DNA from: an uncultured Collinsella sp.
Lineage (GTDB): Bacteria; Actinomycetota; Coriobacteriia; Coriobacteriales; Coriobacteriaceae
Length of the DNA: 32,171 nt
Direction: 5' to 3'
Assembly: GCA_900757705.1 (NCBI GenBank)
Contig: CAAEOW010000050.1
Coordinates: 1-32,171, forward strand
Shown piece after piece: positions 9,209 to 17,013 of this stretch. Positions within the stretch are counted from its first letter, which is position 1; every line of letters starts with the position of its first letter. The notes under the pieces are model-generated. The model did no database searches and was not told where the DNA came from. It was given only the letters and a program-made list of their open reading frames with translations. The translations under genes were made by a program, and so were the position numbers.

Positions 9209-9571
9209 ATGGCGAAATTCTTTAAGGACCCCGACGGTAAGCTCATTGCCGCCCTTGGCAACGACGTTGCAACCCCTGCCGGTTGCACGGAACTGACCGC
9301 AAACACTGAGGACGCGGCGCACGAGAAGCACGTGCCTGTTGTCGAGACCGAGCGCGACGGTCACGTGATTCGCGCACGCGTTGGCTCGGTCGAGCACCCC
9401 AGCCTGCCCGAGCACTATATTGAGTGGATCGCCCTTGAGGCCGAGGGCCGCTTAGAGGTCCATTACCTTGAGCCCGGCATGAAGCCCGCGACGTTTTTTG
9501 CCGGCGGTTCCAAGACCGGTACCGTCTATGCCTACTGCAACCTGCACGGGCTGTGGTCCGCGACGTTCTAG
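9209..9571 (+). CDS. Superoxide reductase (desulfoferrodoxin family, centre I lost)
   Basis: A 120-aa cytoplasmic enzyme that reduces superoxide to hydrogen peroxide in anaerobes. All ligands of the catalytic Fe(His)4(Cys) centre are visible: His41 in EKHVP, His63 in the HP motif, His69 in HYIEW, and Cys110 and His113 in YCNLHGLW; Glu39 and Lys40 of the EKH loop are also kept. The first 38 residues align with the desulforedoxin-like domain of desulfoferrodoxin, but its four iron-binding cysteines are gone (FFKDPDGKL where FYKCxxCGN is usual; only Cys26 remains). This makes it a class III-like superoxide reductase with a vestigial rubredoxin-type domain. ATG 9209 is preceded by AAAGGAG at 9196-9202. 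The gene stands alone between the helicase and the NadE-like gene. Confidence 0.92.
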   Translation: MAKFFKDPDGKLIAALGNDVATPAGCTELTANTEDAAHEKHVPVVETERDGHVIRARVGSVEHPSLPEHYIEWIALEAEGRLEVHYLEPGMKPATFFAGGSKTGTVYAYCNLHGLWSATF

Positions 9572-9591
9572 GAGCGCGCCCCCGCTCGGGG

Positions 9592-9597
9592 TATCAT
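9592..9597 (+). promoter_or_regulatory. Possible -10 element upstream of the NadE-like gene
   Basis: TATCAT, preceded by GGGG, lies 95 bp before ATG 9689. No clear -35 is seen. If it is used, the transcript would start just upstream of the terminator-like hairpin at 9618-9650. Confidence 0.25.
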
Positions 9598-9617
9598 AGC
9601 TAGCATATGCACATGCG

Positions 9618-9650
9618 AGCGCCGACTGCATCATGCGGCCGGCGCTTTTA
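9618..9650 (+). terminator. Intrinsic terminator after superoxide reductase gene
   Basis: agcgccg (9618-9624) pairs with cggcgct (9640-9646), with a nested gcat/atgc pairing in the loop, followed by TTT (one further T continues the stem end). It lies 46 bp after the superoxide reductase stop and 39 bp before the next start codon. Confidence 0.6.
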
Positions 9651-9688
9651 CTACGATTTCGATGGTTTACGACGGAAAGGGCTGAGCC

Positions 9689-11674
9689 ATGAAGCTCGCG
9701 CTTGCACAGATCGATATGCGCCTGGGTGATATTGAGGGCATTTGCGGCCGCATCGAGGACCAGGCTCGTCTGGCCCACGAGCGCGGGGCGCGCGTGCTGT
9801 GCGTTCCGGCTCCGCTCTTTATGGGCGCCATGCCCGGTGGCCTGGTGGGCGCTGCCGACTTTGAGCACGACATGCTTGCCGGCTTGACTGGTGTCGCCGA
9901 GCGCATCCAGGAGCTTGACATGATCTGCATCGTGCCCGCGGCGGTTTCGTTTGAGGGTCAGCCGCTGCTCGACTACATGATGCTCAAGGACGGTCATGTG
10001 GTGCCGGCGCGTTCGAGCATTGCCCTGCAGCGTGGCGAGAACAACGACACGCGTTGGGCGCCGCCGGTGTTCGACGTGGACGGCGTGCGCATCGCCGTGA
10101 TTTTTGACTTGGACCGCGAACTCGAGATGTTGCCGACCGGTGTTGACCTCATTGCGTATTTCCAATTCAATGCGTTTGACATGACCGACCGCGAGACTGC
10201 CGCCATTGCCGCCGTTCGCAGCGGCGCCTACCGCAAGATCGCCTCCAAGCGCAGCGTATGGTTTGCCTGCATGGCGCCGGTCGGTGCCTATGACGAGTCG
10301 GTGTATACCGGCGGGTCGTTTGTACTCGACGACTGCGGTCGCGTGGTGGCCCAAGCGCCGTGTTTTGAGGAGAGCCTACTGGTTCAGGAGATCCAGCGCG
10401 GTGTGATGCTCGATGCCCTGGAAGACCACGAGCTGCCCGAGTTTCGCTCCGAGGAATGGCTGTGGCAGGCGCTGGTGCTTGCCGTTCGCGATAACGCCCG
10501 CGCCCGCGGTGCGTCGCGCGCCGTGGTGGCGCTCGAGGGCGACTTGCCGTCGTCTTTGCTGGCGGCGCTGGCCGTCGACGCTCTGGGCCCGCGCAATGTG
10601 ATTGGCCTGGTGCTGGGGCGCAACCGTATCTTTACTCCGGCGCAGGAAGAGGCCGAGGCTGCCCGCTGTGCCGCCGTCCGCGCCATCGCCGAGCGTTTAC
10701 ACATTCGCACTGTCGAGCGCGATGCACCGGATGCGACGCGTGTGCTCGATCGCGACGTGTCGGCGGGCGATGCCGAGCGTCTGCGCTCGCGCACGTTGGG
10801 CCTCATGCTGGAGGACACGGCGCTCGAGCTGGGTGCGATGGCGCTGAGCCCGCTGTCCAAAACCGAGTACGCGCTGGCGGCGCCGGCGCTTTGCGGCGGC
10901 TACCAGGGCGATTACGCGCCCTTTGGCGATGTGTACCTGTCGACGCTTGAGTTTGTGGCGCGCGTGCGCAACCGCACGTCTGCCGTGGTGCCCCAAGAGC
11001 TCGTGACGCTCAACGCGGTGGAAGATTGTATGGAGCGCGTGCTGGCGCAAGCGCTCTCGACGCTCGACGGTCCGGTCGATATGCTCGACCGCGCGGCACA
11101 GCTGCTCGGCGGGCTTGAGCCGGGTGAGGTCGATGGCGCGCTCGAGGCGCACGTGGACCGCAATCGATCTTTCGACGACATCCCGATGGCCGCTGGCAAG
11201 ACTGAGGCCTGCTCGCTGCTGCTGATGCTCGTGCGCCAGGGCGAGGCTGCTCGCCGCATGCTGCCGACGGCTCCGATCGTCTCGGCACGTTCGTTTGTTG
11301 AGCGCTCCTGGCCCTACATGCTTGCGTGGTCCGATCTGGGACTCAGCGGCAAGGAGCGCATGACGGTCGATTCGCTGGCGCGCGCCGAGGTGCGCCGTTT
11401 TGCTGACGAGGATACGAGCGAGCGCGTGCGAAACGAGATGATGGGCGTGCTGGGCGAGCTACTGGGTATTTCGCCCGAGCAAATGGAGGAGCTGCGCTCT
11501 GAGGACGGTCAGCGTCGTTTGCACGAAGGAATGAAAAAGTTCGAGGGCGAGGTTCAGGACGCCATCGATAAGATGATGGGCGGTCAGGGCGGCTCGCAAG
11601 GTAGTCCCCAGGGTGGCCCGATGCCGCATCCGCCGGTGGATCCGAGGCAGTTCCCCTTTTTCTCGCAGAACTAA
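9689..11674 (+). CDS. Degenerate glutamine-dependent NAD synthetase homologue
   Basis: A 661-aa protein with the NadE layout: an N-terminal nitrilase-like glutaminase domain (about 1-240), then an ATP-pyrophosphatase-like synthetase domain (about 260-560). Family resemblance is clear in LAALAVDALGPRNVIGLVLG, LSKTEYALAA and GDYAPFGDVY, which match NadE NKTELAVGY and GDMAGGFAPIGDLYKT. The catalytic residues are gone. The nitrilase Glu-Lys-Cys triad is replaced by Ala41 (PEL to PAP), Ala107 and Phe139 (ICED to IFDL), and the SGGxDS ATP loop reads EGDLPSS (283-289). The C-terminus ends in a Gly/Gln/Pro-rich tail. The reading frame is intact over 2 kb, so this is a maintained protein and not a decayed gene. 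Its function is unknown; NAD synthesis is unlikely. It lies upstream of ruvC, 137 bp away. The start follows GGAAAGG. Confidence 0.75.
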   Translation: MKLALAQIDMRLGDIEGICGRIEDQARLAHERGARVLCVPAPLFMGAMPGGLVGAADFEHDMLAGLTGVAERIQELDMICIVPAAVSFEGQPLLDYMMLKDGHVVPARSSIALQRGENNDTRWAPPVFDVDGVRIAVIFDLDRELEMLPTGVDLIAYFQFNAFDMTDRETAAIAAVRSGAYRKIASKRSVWFACMAPVGAYDESVYTGGSFVLDDCGRVVAQAPCFEESLLVQEIQRGVMLDALEDHELPEFRSEEWLWQALVLAVRDNARARGASRAVVALEGDLPSSLLAALAVDALGPRNVIGLVLGRNRIFTPAQEEAEAARCAAVRAIAERLHIRTVERDAPDATRVLDRDVSAGDAERLRSRTLGLMLEDTALELGAMALSPLSKTEYALAAPALCGGYQGDYAPFGDVYLSTLEFVARVRNRTSAVVPQELVTLNAVEDCMERVLAQALSTLDGPVDMLDRAAQLLGGLEPGEVDGALEAHVDRNRSFDDIPMAAGKTEACSLLLMLVRQGEAARRMLPTAPIVSARSFVERSWPYMLAWSDLGLSGKERMTVDSLARAEVRRFADEDTSERVRNEMMGVLGELLGISPEQMEELRSEDGQRRLHEGMKKFEGEVQDAIDKMMGGQGGSQGSPQGGPMPHPPVDPRQFPFFSQN

Positions 11675-11811
11675 CTATGGGATAGGATTCGCTCCCAGCC
11701 CCGATACTTCATCTAAGCATCTTGACCCCGTTGTGTTATTCTAGAACAGACGTTCGTGAATAGTGCGCGGGGCCTTGTCTCGTGCCGTGCTTGTGACGAG
11801 GGGAGGTTGGC

Positions 11812-12333
11812 TTGGTTATCTTGGGCATTGACCCCGGTTTGGCTCATACGGGTTGGGGGATTATCGAGGAGCGGCGTGGCGAGGTTCGTTGCCGTGCCTA
11901 TGGCTGCATCGAGACCAGTGCCGGAAGTCCGCTCGCGGTGCGCCTGTCGCATATCGCCCGCGACCTCAAGGGTGTCGTGGAGCGTTATCGGCCCGATACT
12001 GCTGCTATCGAGAGTATTTACTTTGGCGCCAACGTTCGTTCGGCCATCCCCACGGCGCATGCCCGCGGCGCTGCGCTTGTGGCGCTGTCGGAGTGCGCGC
12101 TCGAGATTGGCGAGTACACGCCCATGCAGATCAAACAGGCTGTGGTGGGCACCGGCGCCGCTGACAAGCGGCAGGTCGCCTACATGGTACGCACGCTCAC
12201 GCAGCTCGATCACGACCCGCATCCCGACCATGCCGCCGATGCCCTGGCCTGCGCCATCTGCCACGTTAACCTCAGCCGCACCCGCGCCCTCACCGGCGGC
12301 GAGTTCTATCAACAGAGAGGAACCGGATACTGA
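11812..12333 (+). CDS. ruvC: Holliday junction resolvase RuvC
   Basis: A 173-aa endonuclease that cuts Holliday junctions symmetrically with RuvAB. The RNase H-like fold is recognisable: GIDPGLAHTGWG carries Asp7, AAIESIYFGAN carries Glu67, and HPDHAADALACAICH carries the C-terminal acidic residues (Asp139/His140 and Asp143). The start is TTG at 11812, because the sequence GGGAGG at 11801-11806 gives a 5-bp spacing and no ATG or GTG fits. Its stop TGA overlaps the ruvA ATG in TGATG, so ruvA is translationally coupled. First gene of ruvCAB. Confidence 0.96.
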   Translation: MVILGIDPGLAHTGWGIIEERRGEVRCRAYGCIETSAGSPLAVRLSHIARDLKGVVERYRPDTAAIESIYFGANVRSAIPTAHARGAALVALSECALEIGEYTPMQIKQAVVGTGAADKRQVAYMVRTLTQLDHDPHPDHAADALACAICHVNLSRTRALTGGEFYQQRGTGY

Positions 12334-12953
12334 TGATTTCCCAGCTCCATGGAACGCTTGTCGAGGCCACGATGAGCTCGGCCGTCGTCGACGTGTCGGG
12401 CGTTGGCTTTGAACTCGGCATCTCGGGCAGCACTGCGGCCACGTTGCCGACGCCCGGCGGCGAGGTCCGCCTCTACACGCGTATGCAGGTGCGCGAGGAC
12501 GCCATGACACTTTTCGGTTTTTCCTCAAAGGATGAGCGCACGATGTTCGATCGGCTCGTGTCCGTCTCGGGTGTCGGTCCGCGCCTGGCGCTTGCCGTGC
12601 TCTCCACCTATACCGTGGGACAGCTGTATTCCCTGGTGATGGCCGAGGACGACAAGGGCATGGCCAAGGTGCCCGGCGTGGGCAAAAAGACCGCCCAGCG
12701 CCTCATCTTGGAGCTCAAGAGCACCTTTGCCAAGGACAAGGGCTTTGTGCCGGTCGATGCGATCCCCGGTCAGGTTGCGATGCCCGTGCCCGCCGCCGCT
12801 CCTTCGGCGATCGATGACGCCCGTGCGGCGCTCCTTTCCATGGGCTTTAGCCCGCAGGAGACCGAGGTTGCCCTGAGCGGGTATGATGGGCAGGATATGC
12901 GTGTCGAGGATTTGCTCGGCGCGGCGCTTAAGCGACTCGGAATGGATGCGTGA
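12333..12953 (+). CDS. ruvA: Holliday junction DNA helicase subunit RuvA
   Basis: A 206-aa protein; its tetramer binds the four-way junction and loads RuvB. It has an N-terminal OB-fold (MISQLHGTL start, residues 1-65), two helix-hairpin-helix motifs (VSGVGPRLALAVLS near residue 79 and VPGVGKKTAQRLILEL near 113), a flexible Ala/Pro linker (about 140-155), and a C-terminal three-helix domain (ARAALLSMGFSPQETEVAL) that contacts RuvB. It overlaps ruvC at its start and ruvB at its end, each by a TGATG junction. Confidence 0.97.
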   Translation: MISQLHGTLVEATMSSAVVDVSGVGFELGISGSTAATLPTPGGEVRLYTRMQVREDAMTLFGFSSKDERTMFDRLVSVSGVGPRLALAVLSTYTVGQLYSLVMAEDDKGMAKVPGVGKKTAQRLILELKSTFAKDKGFVPVDAIPGQVAMPVPAAAPSAIDDARAALLSMGFSPQETEVALSGYDGQDMRVEDLLGAALKRLGMDA

Positions 12954-14020
12954 TGTGGGAAGCCGATGACTCTCAGGACCTGTGGGCGACGCCCGGCAAT
13001 TCGCCGGCGGCATCCATGGCGCACGGTGAGCGCATGGTGGGCTCGGAGCTGACGTCCGAAGACCTCGATGTCGACCGTACCCTGCGTCCCCAGCGCCTGG
13101 ACGACTACTGCGGTCAGGAGCATATCAAGCAGAGTCTGCGCGTGCTTATCGAAGCGGCGCAGAGCCGTGGCGAGACGCTCGACCACGTGATCTTTTCGGG
13201 CCCTCCGGGTCTGGGCAAGACCACGCTGGCCACCGTTATCGCCAACGAGCTGGGCGCTCAGATCAAGACGACGAGCGGCCCGGCCATCGCGCGCACCGGC
13301 GACCTGGCGGCTATCCTTACCAACTTGCAGCCGGGTGACGTGCTGTTTATCGACGAGATCCACCGTCTTAATCGTTCGGTCGAGGAAGTCCTGTATCCCG
13401 CTATGGAGGACTTTGCGCTCGATATCGTGATCGGTAAAGGCCCGGCCGCACGTTCGATTCGCCTGGATATCCCTAAGTTTACGCTGGTGGCGGCAACGAC
13501 CCGCTCGGGTATGCTGACCGGCCCGCTGCGCGACCGCTTTGGCATTTCGTATCGCCTGGACTACTACACGGTCGAGGAGCTCGCCCAGATCGTGACGCGC
13601 TCGGCAACCATTCTGGGCGTGACGATCGATCATCCGAGTGCGCTCGAGATCGGCTCACGTTCGCGTGGCACGCCGCGCTTGGCCAACCGTCTGCTCAAGC
13701 GTGTGCGCGACTATGCGCAGGTACGCGGCAACGGTCCTATTGAGCTTGACATTTGCCGTCAGGCACTCGAGTTCTTCGAGATTGATGAGCTTGGTCTGGA
13801 CTGGATGGATATTCGCATTTTGGAGACACTCGCTAAGACGTTCTCCGGACGTGCCGTGGGCCTGACAACGCTTGCCAGCGCGGTGGGCGAGGACCCGGGA
13901 ACGCTCGAGGATGTCTATGAGCCCTATCTGCTGCAGTGCGGCTTGATGATTCGCACGCCCCAGGGCCGCCAGGCAACGCTTCGCACCTTTGAGCACTTGG
14001 GGATTGAACCTACCATTTAG
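12953..14020 (+). CDS. ruvB: Holliday junction branch migration ATPase RuvB
   Basis: A 355-aa AAA+ hexameric motor for branch migration. It has the RuvB N-terminal signature LRPQRLDDYCGQEHIKQSLRVLIEAA, Walker A GPPGLGKTTLA (about 83-93), Walker B FIDEIHRL (about 131), sensor 1 VAATTRSG, an arginine-finger region GPLRDRFG, and the C-terminal winged helix (SGRAVGLTTLASAVGEDPGTLEDVYEPYLLQCGL). ATG 12953 overlaps the ruvA TGA; a GTG directly before it would add one residue. The N-terminal 30 residues before the signature are longer and less conserved than in E. coli. Confidence 0.97.
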   Translation: MWEADDSQDLWATPGNSPAASMAHGERMVGSELTSEDLDVDRTLRPQRLDDYCGQEHIKQSLRVLIEAAQSRGETLDHVIFSGPPGLGKTTLATVIANELGAQIKTTSGPAIARTGDLAAILTNLQPGDVLFIDEIHRLNRSVEEVLYPAMEDFALDIVIGKGPAARSIRLDIPKFTLVAATTRSGMLTGPLRDRFGISYRLDYYTVEELAQIVTRSATILGVTIDHPSALEIGSRSRGTPRLANRLLKRVRDYAQVRGNGPIELDICRQALEFFEIDELGLDWMDIRILETLAKTFSGRAVGLTTLASAVGEDPGTLEDVYEPYLLQCGLMIRTPQGRQATLRTFEHLGIEPTI

Positions 14021-14118
14021 GGCGCTTTGTTTTGGCGGGCTGTTAAGCTATCGCTGAGCATTGGATAAACATATCGCCATTCATCGGTTATGGGCGTTTT
14101 ACTATTGCGCGCCCGTGC

Positions 14119-14124
14119 TATGCT
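14119..14124 (+). promoter_or_regulatory. Extended -10 promoter element for fhs
   Basis: TATGCT preceded by TGC (TGnTATGCT) fits an extended -10. It lies 40 bp before the fhs start codon. The -35 region (about 14096-14101) is T-rich but not close to TTGACA. Confidence 0.45.
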
Positions 14125-14164
14125 GAATTGGTCTTTTTCTCATTCGGTAACGAAAGGACCGCCC

Positions 14165-15832
14165 ATGCCTACTGACATCGAAATCGCACGTTCTGTCACG
14201 CCACTGCCTATTACCGAGGTGGCCAAGAACGCCGGCGTCGACGTTAAGCACCTTATTCCGTACGGCTTCGACAAGGCTAAGGTCGACTATTCACTGCTCA
14301 ACGAGCCGACTGATCACCAGGCTAAGCTCGTCCTCGTGACCGCTATCAACCCAACGCCCGCGGGCGAGGGCAAGACCACCACGACCATCGGTCTGGCCGA
14401 CGGCCTGCGTCGTCGCGGCGTCAAGAGTGCCGTGGCCCTGCGCGAGCCTTCGCTCGGCCCCGTCTTTGGCGTTAAGGGCGGTGCTGCCGGTGGCGGCTGG
14501 GCTCAGGTGATCCCCATGGAGGATATCAACCTGCACTTTACCGGCGACTTCCACGCTATCGGTGCTGCCAACAACCTGCTGGCCGCCATGCTCGACAACC
14601 ACATTCAGCAGGGCAACCAGCTCGGTATTGACGTTAAGCGCATCACTTGGAAGCGCGTCGTCGATATGAACGACCGTCAGCTGCGCCACGTTATCGACGG
14701 CATTGGCGGTAAGGCCCAGGGCGTGCCGCGCGAGGACGGCTTCGATATCACCGTCGCCTCCGAGGTCATGGCAATCCTGTGCCTGTCTACGAGCATCAGC
14801 GACCTCAAGGAACGCTTGGGTGAGATTGTCGTCGGCTACAGCTTTGCCGGCGAGCCCGTCCGTGCCCGCGACCTTAAGGCTCAGGGTGCCATGGCGGCCC
14901 TGCTCAAGGACGCGCTCAAGCCCAACCTGGTGCAAACGCTCGAGGGCACGCCCGCGTTTGTCCACGGCGGTCCCTTCGCCAACATTGCCCACGGCTGCAA
15001 CTCTATCATGGCCACGCGTATGGCGATGCGCTTTGGCGATGTCGCCATTACCGAGGCCGGCTTCGGTGCCGATCTGGGTGCCGAGAAGTTCCTCGACATC
15101 AAGTGCCGCATGACGGGCGTTCGCCCCAGCGCCGTCGTGATCGTCGCTACCGCTCGTGCGCTTAAGTACAACGGTGGCGTCGCCAAGGACGACCTCAACG
15201 AGGAGAGCCTCGAAGCACTCAAGGCTGGCATGCCCAACCTGCTGCGTCACGTCGACAACATCCAGAAAGTTTATGGTCTGCCCTGCGTGGTCGCCATCAA
15301 CCGCTTCCCGACGGACACCGAGGCCGAGCTTGCGCTCATCGAGTCCGAGTGCCAGAAGCTCGGCGTCAGCGTTAAGCTTTCCGAGGTCTGGGCCAAGGGC
15401 GGCGAGGGCGCGCTCGAGCTTGCCGATGAGGTCATGCGTCTGATTGAGCAGCCGAGCGAGCTCAAGTTTGCCTATGAGGACGGTGCTGATGTCGCTGATG
15501 CCCTCGAGGCCGTTGCCACCAAGGTCTACCGCGCCGACGGCGTTGACTTTACGCCGGCCGCCAAGCGCCAGCTCGCCGAGCTGCGCGAGAACGGCTTTGG
15601 CAACCTGCCGGTGTGCGTGGCCAAGACGCAGTACAGCTTTAGCGACAACGCCAAGGCCCTGGGCGCTCCCGAGAACTTCCGCATCACGGTGCGCGAGCTC
15701 AAGGTTTCCGCCGGTGCCCACTTTGTGGTCGCACTGACTGGCAGTGTTCTGACCATGCCGGGCCTGCCCAAGGTCCCCGCGGCCGAGAACATCGACGTCG
15801 ACAACGACGGCAACATCACCGGCCTGTTCTAA
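14165..15832 (+). CDS. fhs: Formate--tetrahydrofolate ligase
   Basis: A 555-aa enzyme making 10-formyl-THF from formate, THF and ATP; the family is usually about 556 aa. PTPAGEGKTTTTIGLADGL (about residues 62-80) is the phosphate-binding loop. Other family blocks are REPSLGPVFGVKGGAAGGGWAQV (split over about 98-120), FHAIGAANNLLAAMLDNH, EAGFGADLGAEKF and INRFPTDTEAEL. ATG at 14165 is chosen over an upstream in-frame ATG because AAAGGA lies at 14153-14158 and the length then matches the family. It is monocistronic, with its own promoter-like site and a strong terminator. It feeds the FchA-FolD pair encoded at 26368-27857. Confidence 0.97.
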   Translation: MPTDIEIARSVTPLPITEVAKNAGVDVKHLIPYGFDKAKVDYSLLNEPTDHQAKLVLVTAINPTPAGEGKTTTTIGLADGLRRRGVKSAVALREPSLGPVFGVKGGAAGGGWAQVIPMEDINLHFTGDFHAIGAANNLLAAMLDNHIQQGNQLGIDVKRITWKRVVDMNDRQLRHVIDGIGGKAQGVPREDGFDITVASEVMAILCLSTSISDLKERLGEIVVGYSFAGEPVRARDLKAQGAMAALLKDALKPNLVQTLEGTPAFVHGGPFANIAHGCNSIMATRMAMRFGDVAITEAGFGADLGAEKFLDIKCRMTGVRPSAVVIVATARALKYNGGVAKDDLNEESLEALKAGMPNLLRHVDNIQKVYGLPCVVAINRFPTDTEAELALIESECQKLGVSVKLSEVWAKGGEGALELADEVMRLIEQPSELKFAYEDGADVADALEAVATKVYRADGVDFTPAAKRQLAELRENGFGNLPVCVAKTQYSFSDNAKALGAPENFRITVRELKVSAGAHFVVALTGSVLTMPGLPKVPAAENIDVDNDGNITGLF

Positions 15833-15857
15833 GCTCGCTGCGCATAGCTGCTTGCTC

Positions 15858-15893
15858 GCCCCGCCGCGCCTACAAGGCCCGGCGGGGCTTTTT
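15858..15893 (+). terminator. Intrinsic terminator of fhs
   Basis: gccccgccg (15858-15866) pairs perfectly with cggcggggc (15880-15888), a 9-bp GC-rich stem with a 13-nt loop, followed by TTTTT. It lies 25 bp after the fhs stop. Confidence 0.92.
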
Positions 15894-15960
15894 GATCCTT
15901 AGGCCCGCGCATGTCTTGTAGATACCGACGGGCTCTGCCCATCATAGGCTTTTGCGCGGG

Positions 15961-15966
15961 TAGAAT
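15961..15966 (+). promoter_or_regulatory. Possible -10 element (TAGAAT)
   Basis: TAGAAT preceded by CGGG lies 45 bp before ATG 16012. It matches the recurring GGG-TAnnAT arrangement of this window. No good -35 was found. Confidence 0.4.
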
Positions 15967-16011
15967 GCATGGATAACTTGAGGCTCACGCGCGACGGAAA
16001 GGAATCGTTGC

Positions 16012-17001
16012 ATGGATCAGGACAAGACAACCGTGATGGGCGGCTACGGTTCCGCGCAGGCTGGCGATAGCGCCGATGCGACCCGCGTTGTTCCCAACCC
16101 CGGTTATACCGACCCCGCGGCGACGCAGCCTTCTGCCGAGCCCACACGAGTTATGGGCTATGGCGACGCGGCGCAGGACCCTTACGCTGCATCTTCGCAA
16201 AGCCCCTATGGCAGCGCGGCGGCAGACCCGTTTGATTACGCGCCGCAGGATTCTTATGCCGCCTCGGCGCCGAATCCCTATGATGACCTGCCGCAGAATC
16301 CCATTCCGCAGCCTCAGCAGACGACGTATATGCCTCGCACGGCGCAGCCTCGCTACGAGTCGCGGGAGCCGTATCGCGAGTACCCCAAGTCGATTCCGCA
16401 ATATGGCGAGGACGAGGAAGAGACGCCGTCGCGTTCGTCGAGCGTGATCAAGAAGATCCTCATCGTGCTGGCGATCTTCTTTGCGCTGTCGGTTATGTTT
16501 GCCATCGTGTCGGGCATGCTCAACAAGCGGGGGAGTTCAACGGCCGATGCCACTGCCGAGCAAACCGAGTCCGCCTCGTCTAGCACCGTCGATCTGAGCG
16601 ATATCCCGGGGCAGTACTGGTCCAACGCCAAGAAGATCCTCAAGTCGCGCGGCGCCGATCTTTCGAATGCCGTGGTCCTGACCGATGATGGCTCAACGCC
16701 CGTCGTCGATGCCAACTGGGTCGTTACTTCTGCCTACTATAACGACAACGGTAACCTCGAAATTCAGCTCACGCACAAGAACAGCTCGGGCAACTCGTCC
16801 GACGGACAAAGCGGTACCGACAGCTCGAGCTCCAATACGCTGGAGGACTTGAGCAACAAGGCACAGGAGTTGGGAGACAAGGCGCAAGAGCTGGGCGACA
16901 CGGCCCAGAACCTGGGCGATACCGCGCAGAACTTGGGCGGCATGGCGACGGATGCCTGGAACGCCCTGCAAAACGGCATCTCGGGCGCGCAGGGAAACTA
17001 G
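16012..17001 (+). CDS. Single-pass membrane protein with PASTA-like ectodomain and heptad tail
   Basis: A 329-aa protein of unknown function. Residues 1-144 are a disordered, Pro/Gln/Tyr/Ala-rich segment without a signal peptide. One membrane helix follows at about 147-170 (VIKKILIVLAIFFALSVMFA), giving a predicted N-in, C-out topology. Residues about 197-258 resemble one PASTA domain: DIPGQYWSNAKKILKSRG and VVDANWVVTSAY echo the actinobacterial NWVVxSQ pattern. The end carries four 7-residue repeats (283-310). Three short cytoplasmic motifs, TTVM (Thr7), TRVV (Thr24) and TRVM (Thr45), look like phosphothreonine sites read by FHA domains. This suggests, as an inference, a substrate or partner of a Ser/Thr kinase such as PknB. 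It converges with the CDF gene, with stops 12 bp apart. Confidence 0.8.
   Translation: MDQDKTTVMGGYGSAQAGDSADATRVVPNPGYTDPAATQPSAEPTRVMGYGDAAQDPYAASSQSPYGSAAADPFDYAPQDSYAASAPNPYDDLPQNPIPQPQQTTYMPRTAQPRYESREPYREYPKSIPQYGEDEEETPSRSSSVIKKILIVLAIFFALSVMFAIVSGMLNKRGSSTADATAEQTESASSSTVDLSDIPGQYWSNAKKILKSRGADLSNAVVLTDDGSTPVVDANWVVTSAYYNDNGNLEIQLTHKNSSGNSSDGQSGTDSSSSNTLEDLSNKAQELGDKAQELGDTAQNLGDTAQNLGGMATDAWNALQNGISGAQGN
16858..16941 (+). repeat. Four tandem 21-bp units encoding AQ(E/N)LGD heptads
   Basis: Four in-frame 21-bp units encode KAQELGD, KAQELGD, TAQNLGD and TAQNLGG (residues 283-310). The period suits an amphipathic helix or a coiled coil. The units differ mostly at third codon positions, which suggests selection at the protein level after duplication. 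Confidence 0.85.
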
Positions 17002-17013
17002 CTGTTAAACAGG

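Noticed and set aside
14291..15721. Minus-strand open frame opposite fhs (476 codons)
   Set aside because: Antisense shadow of a highly conserved gene; low-complexity composition and no recognisable motif.
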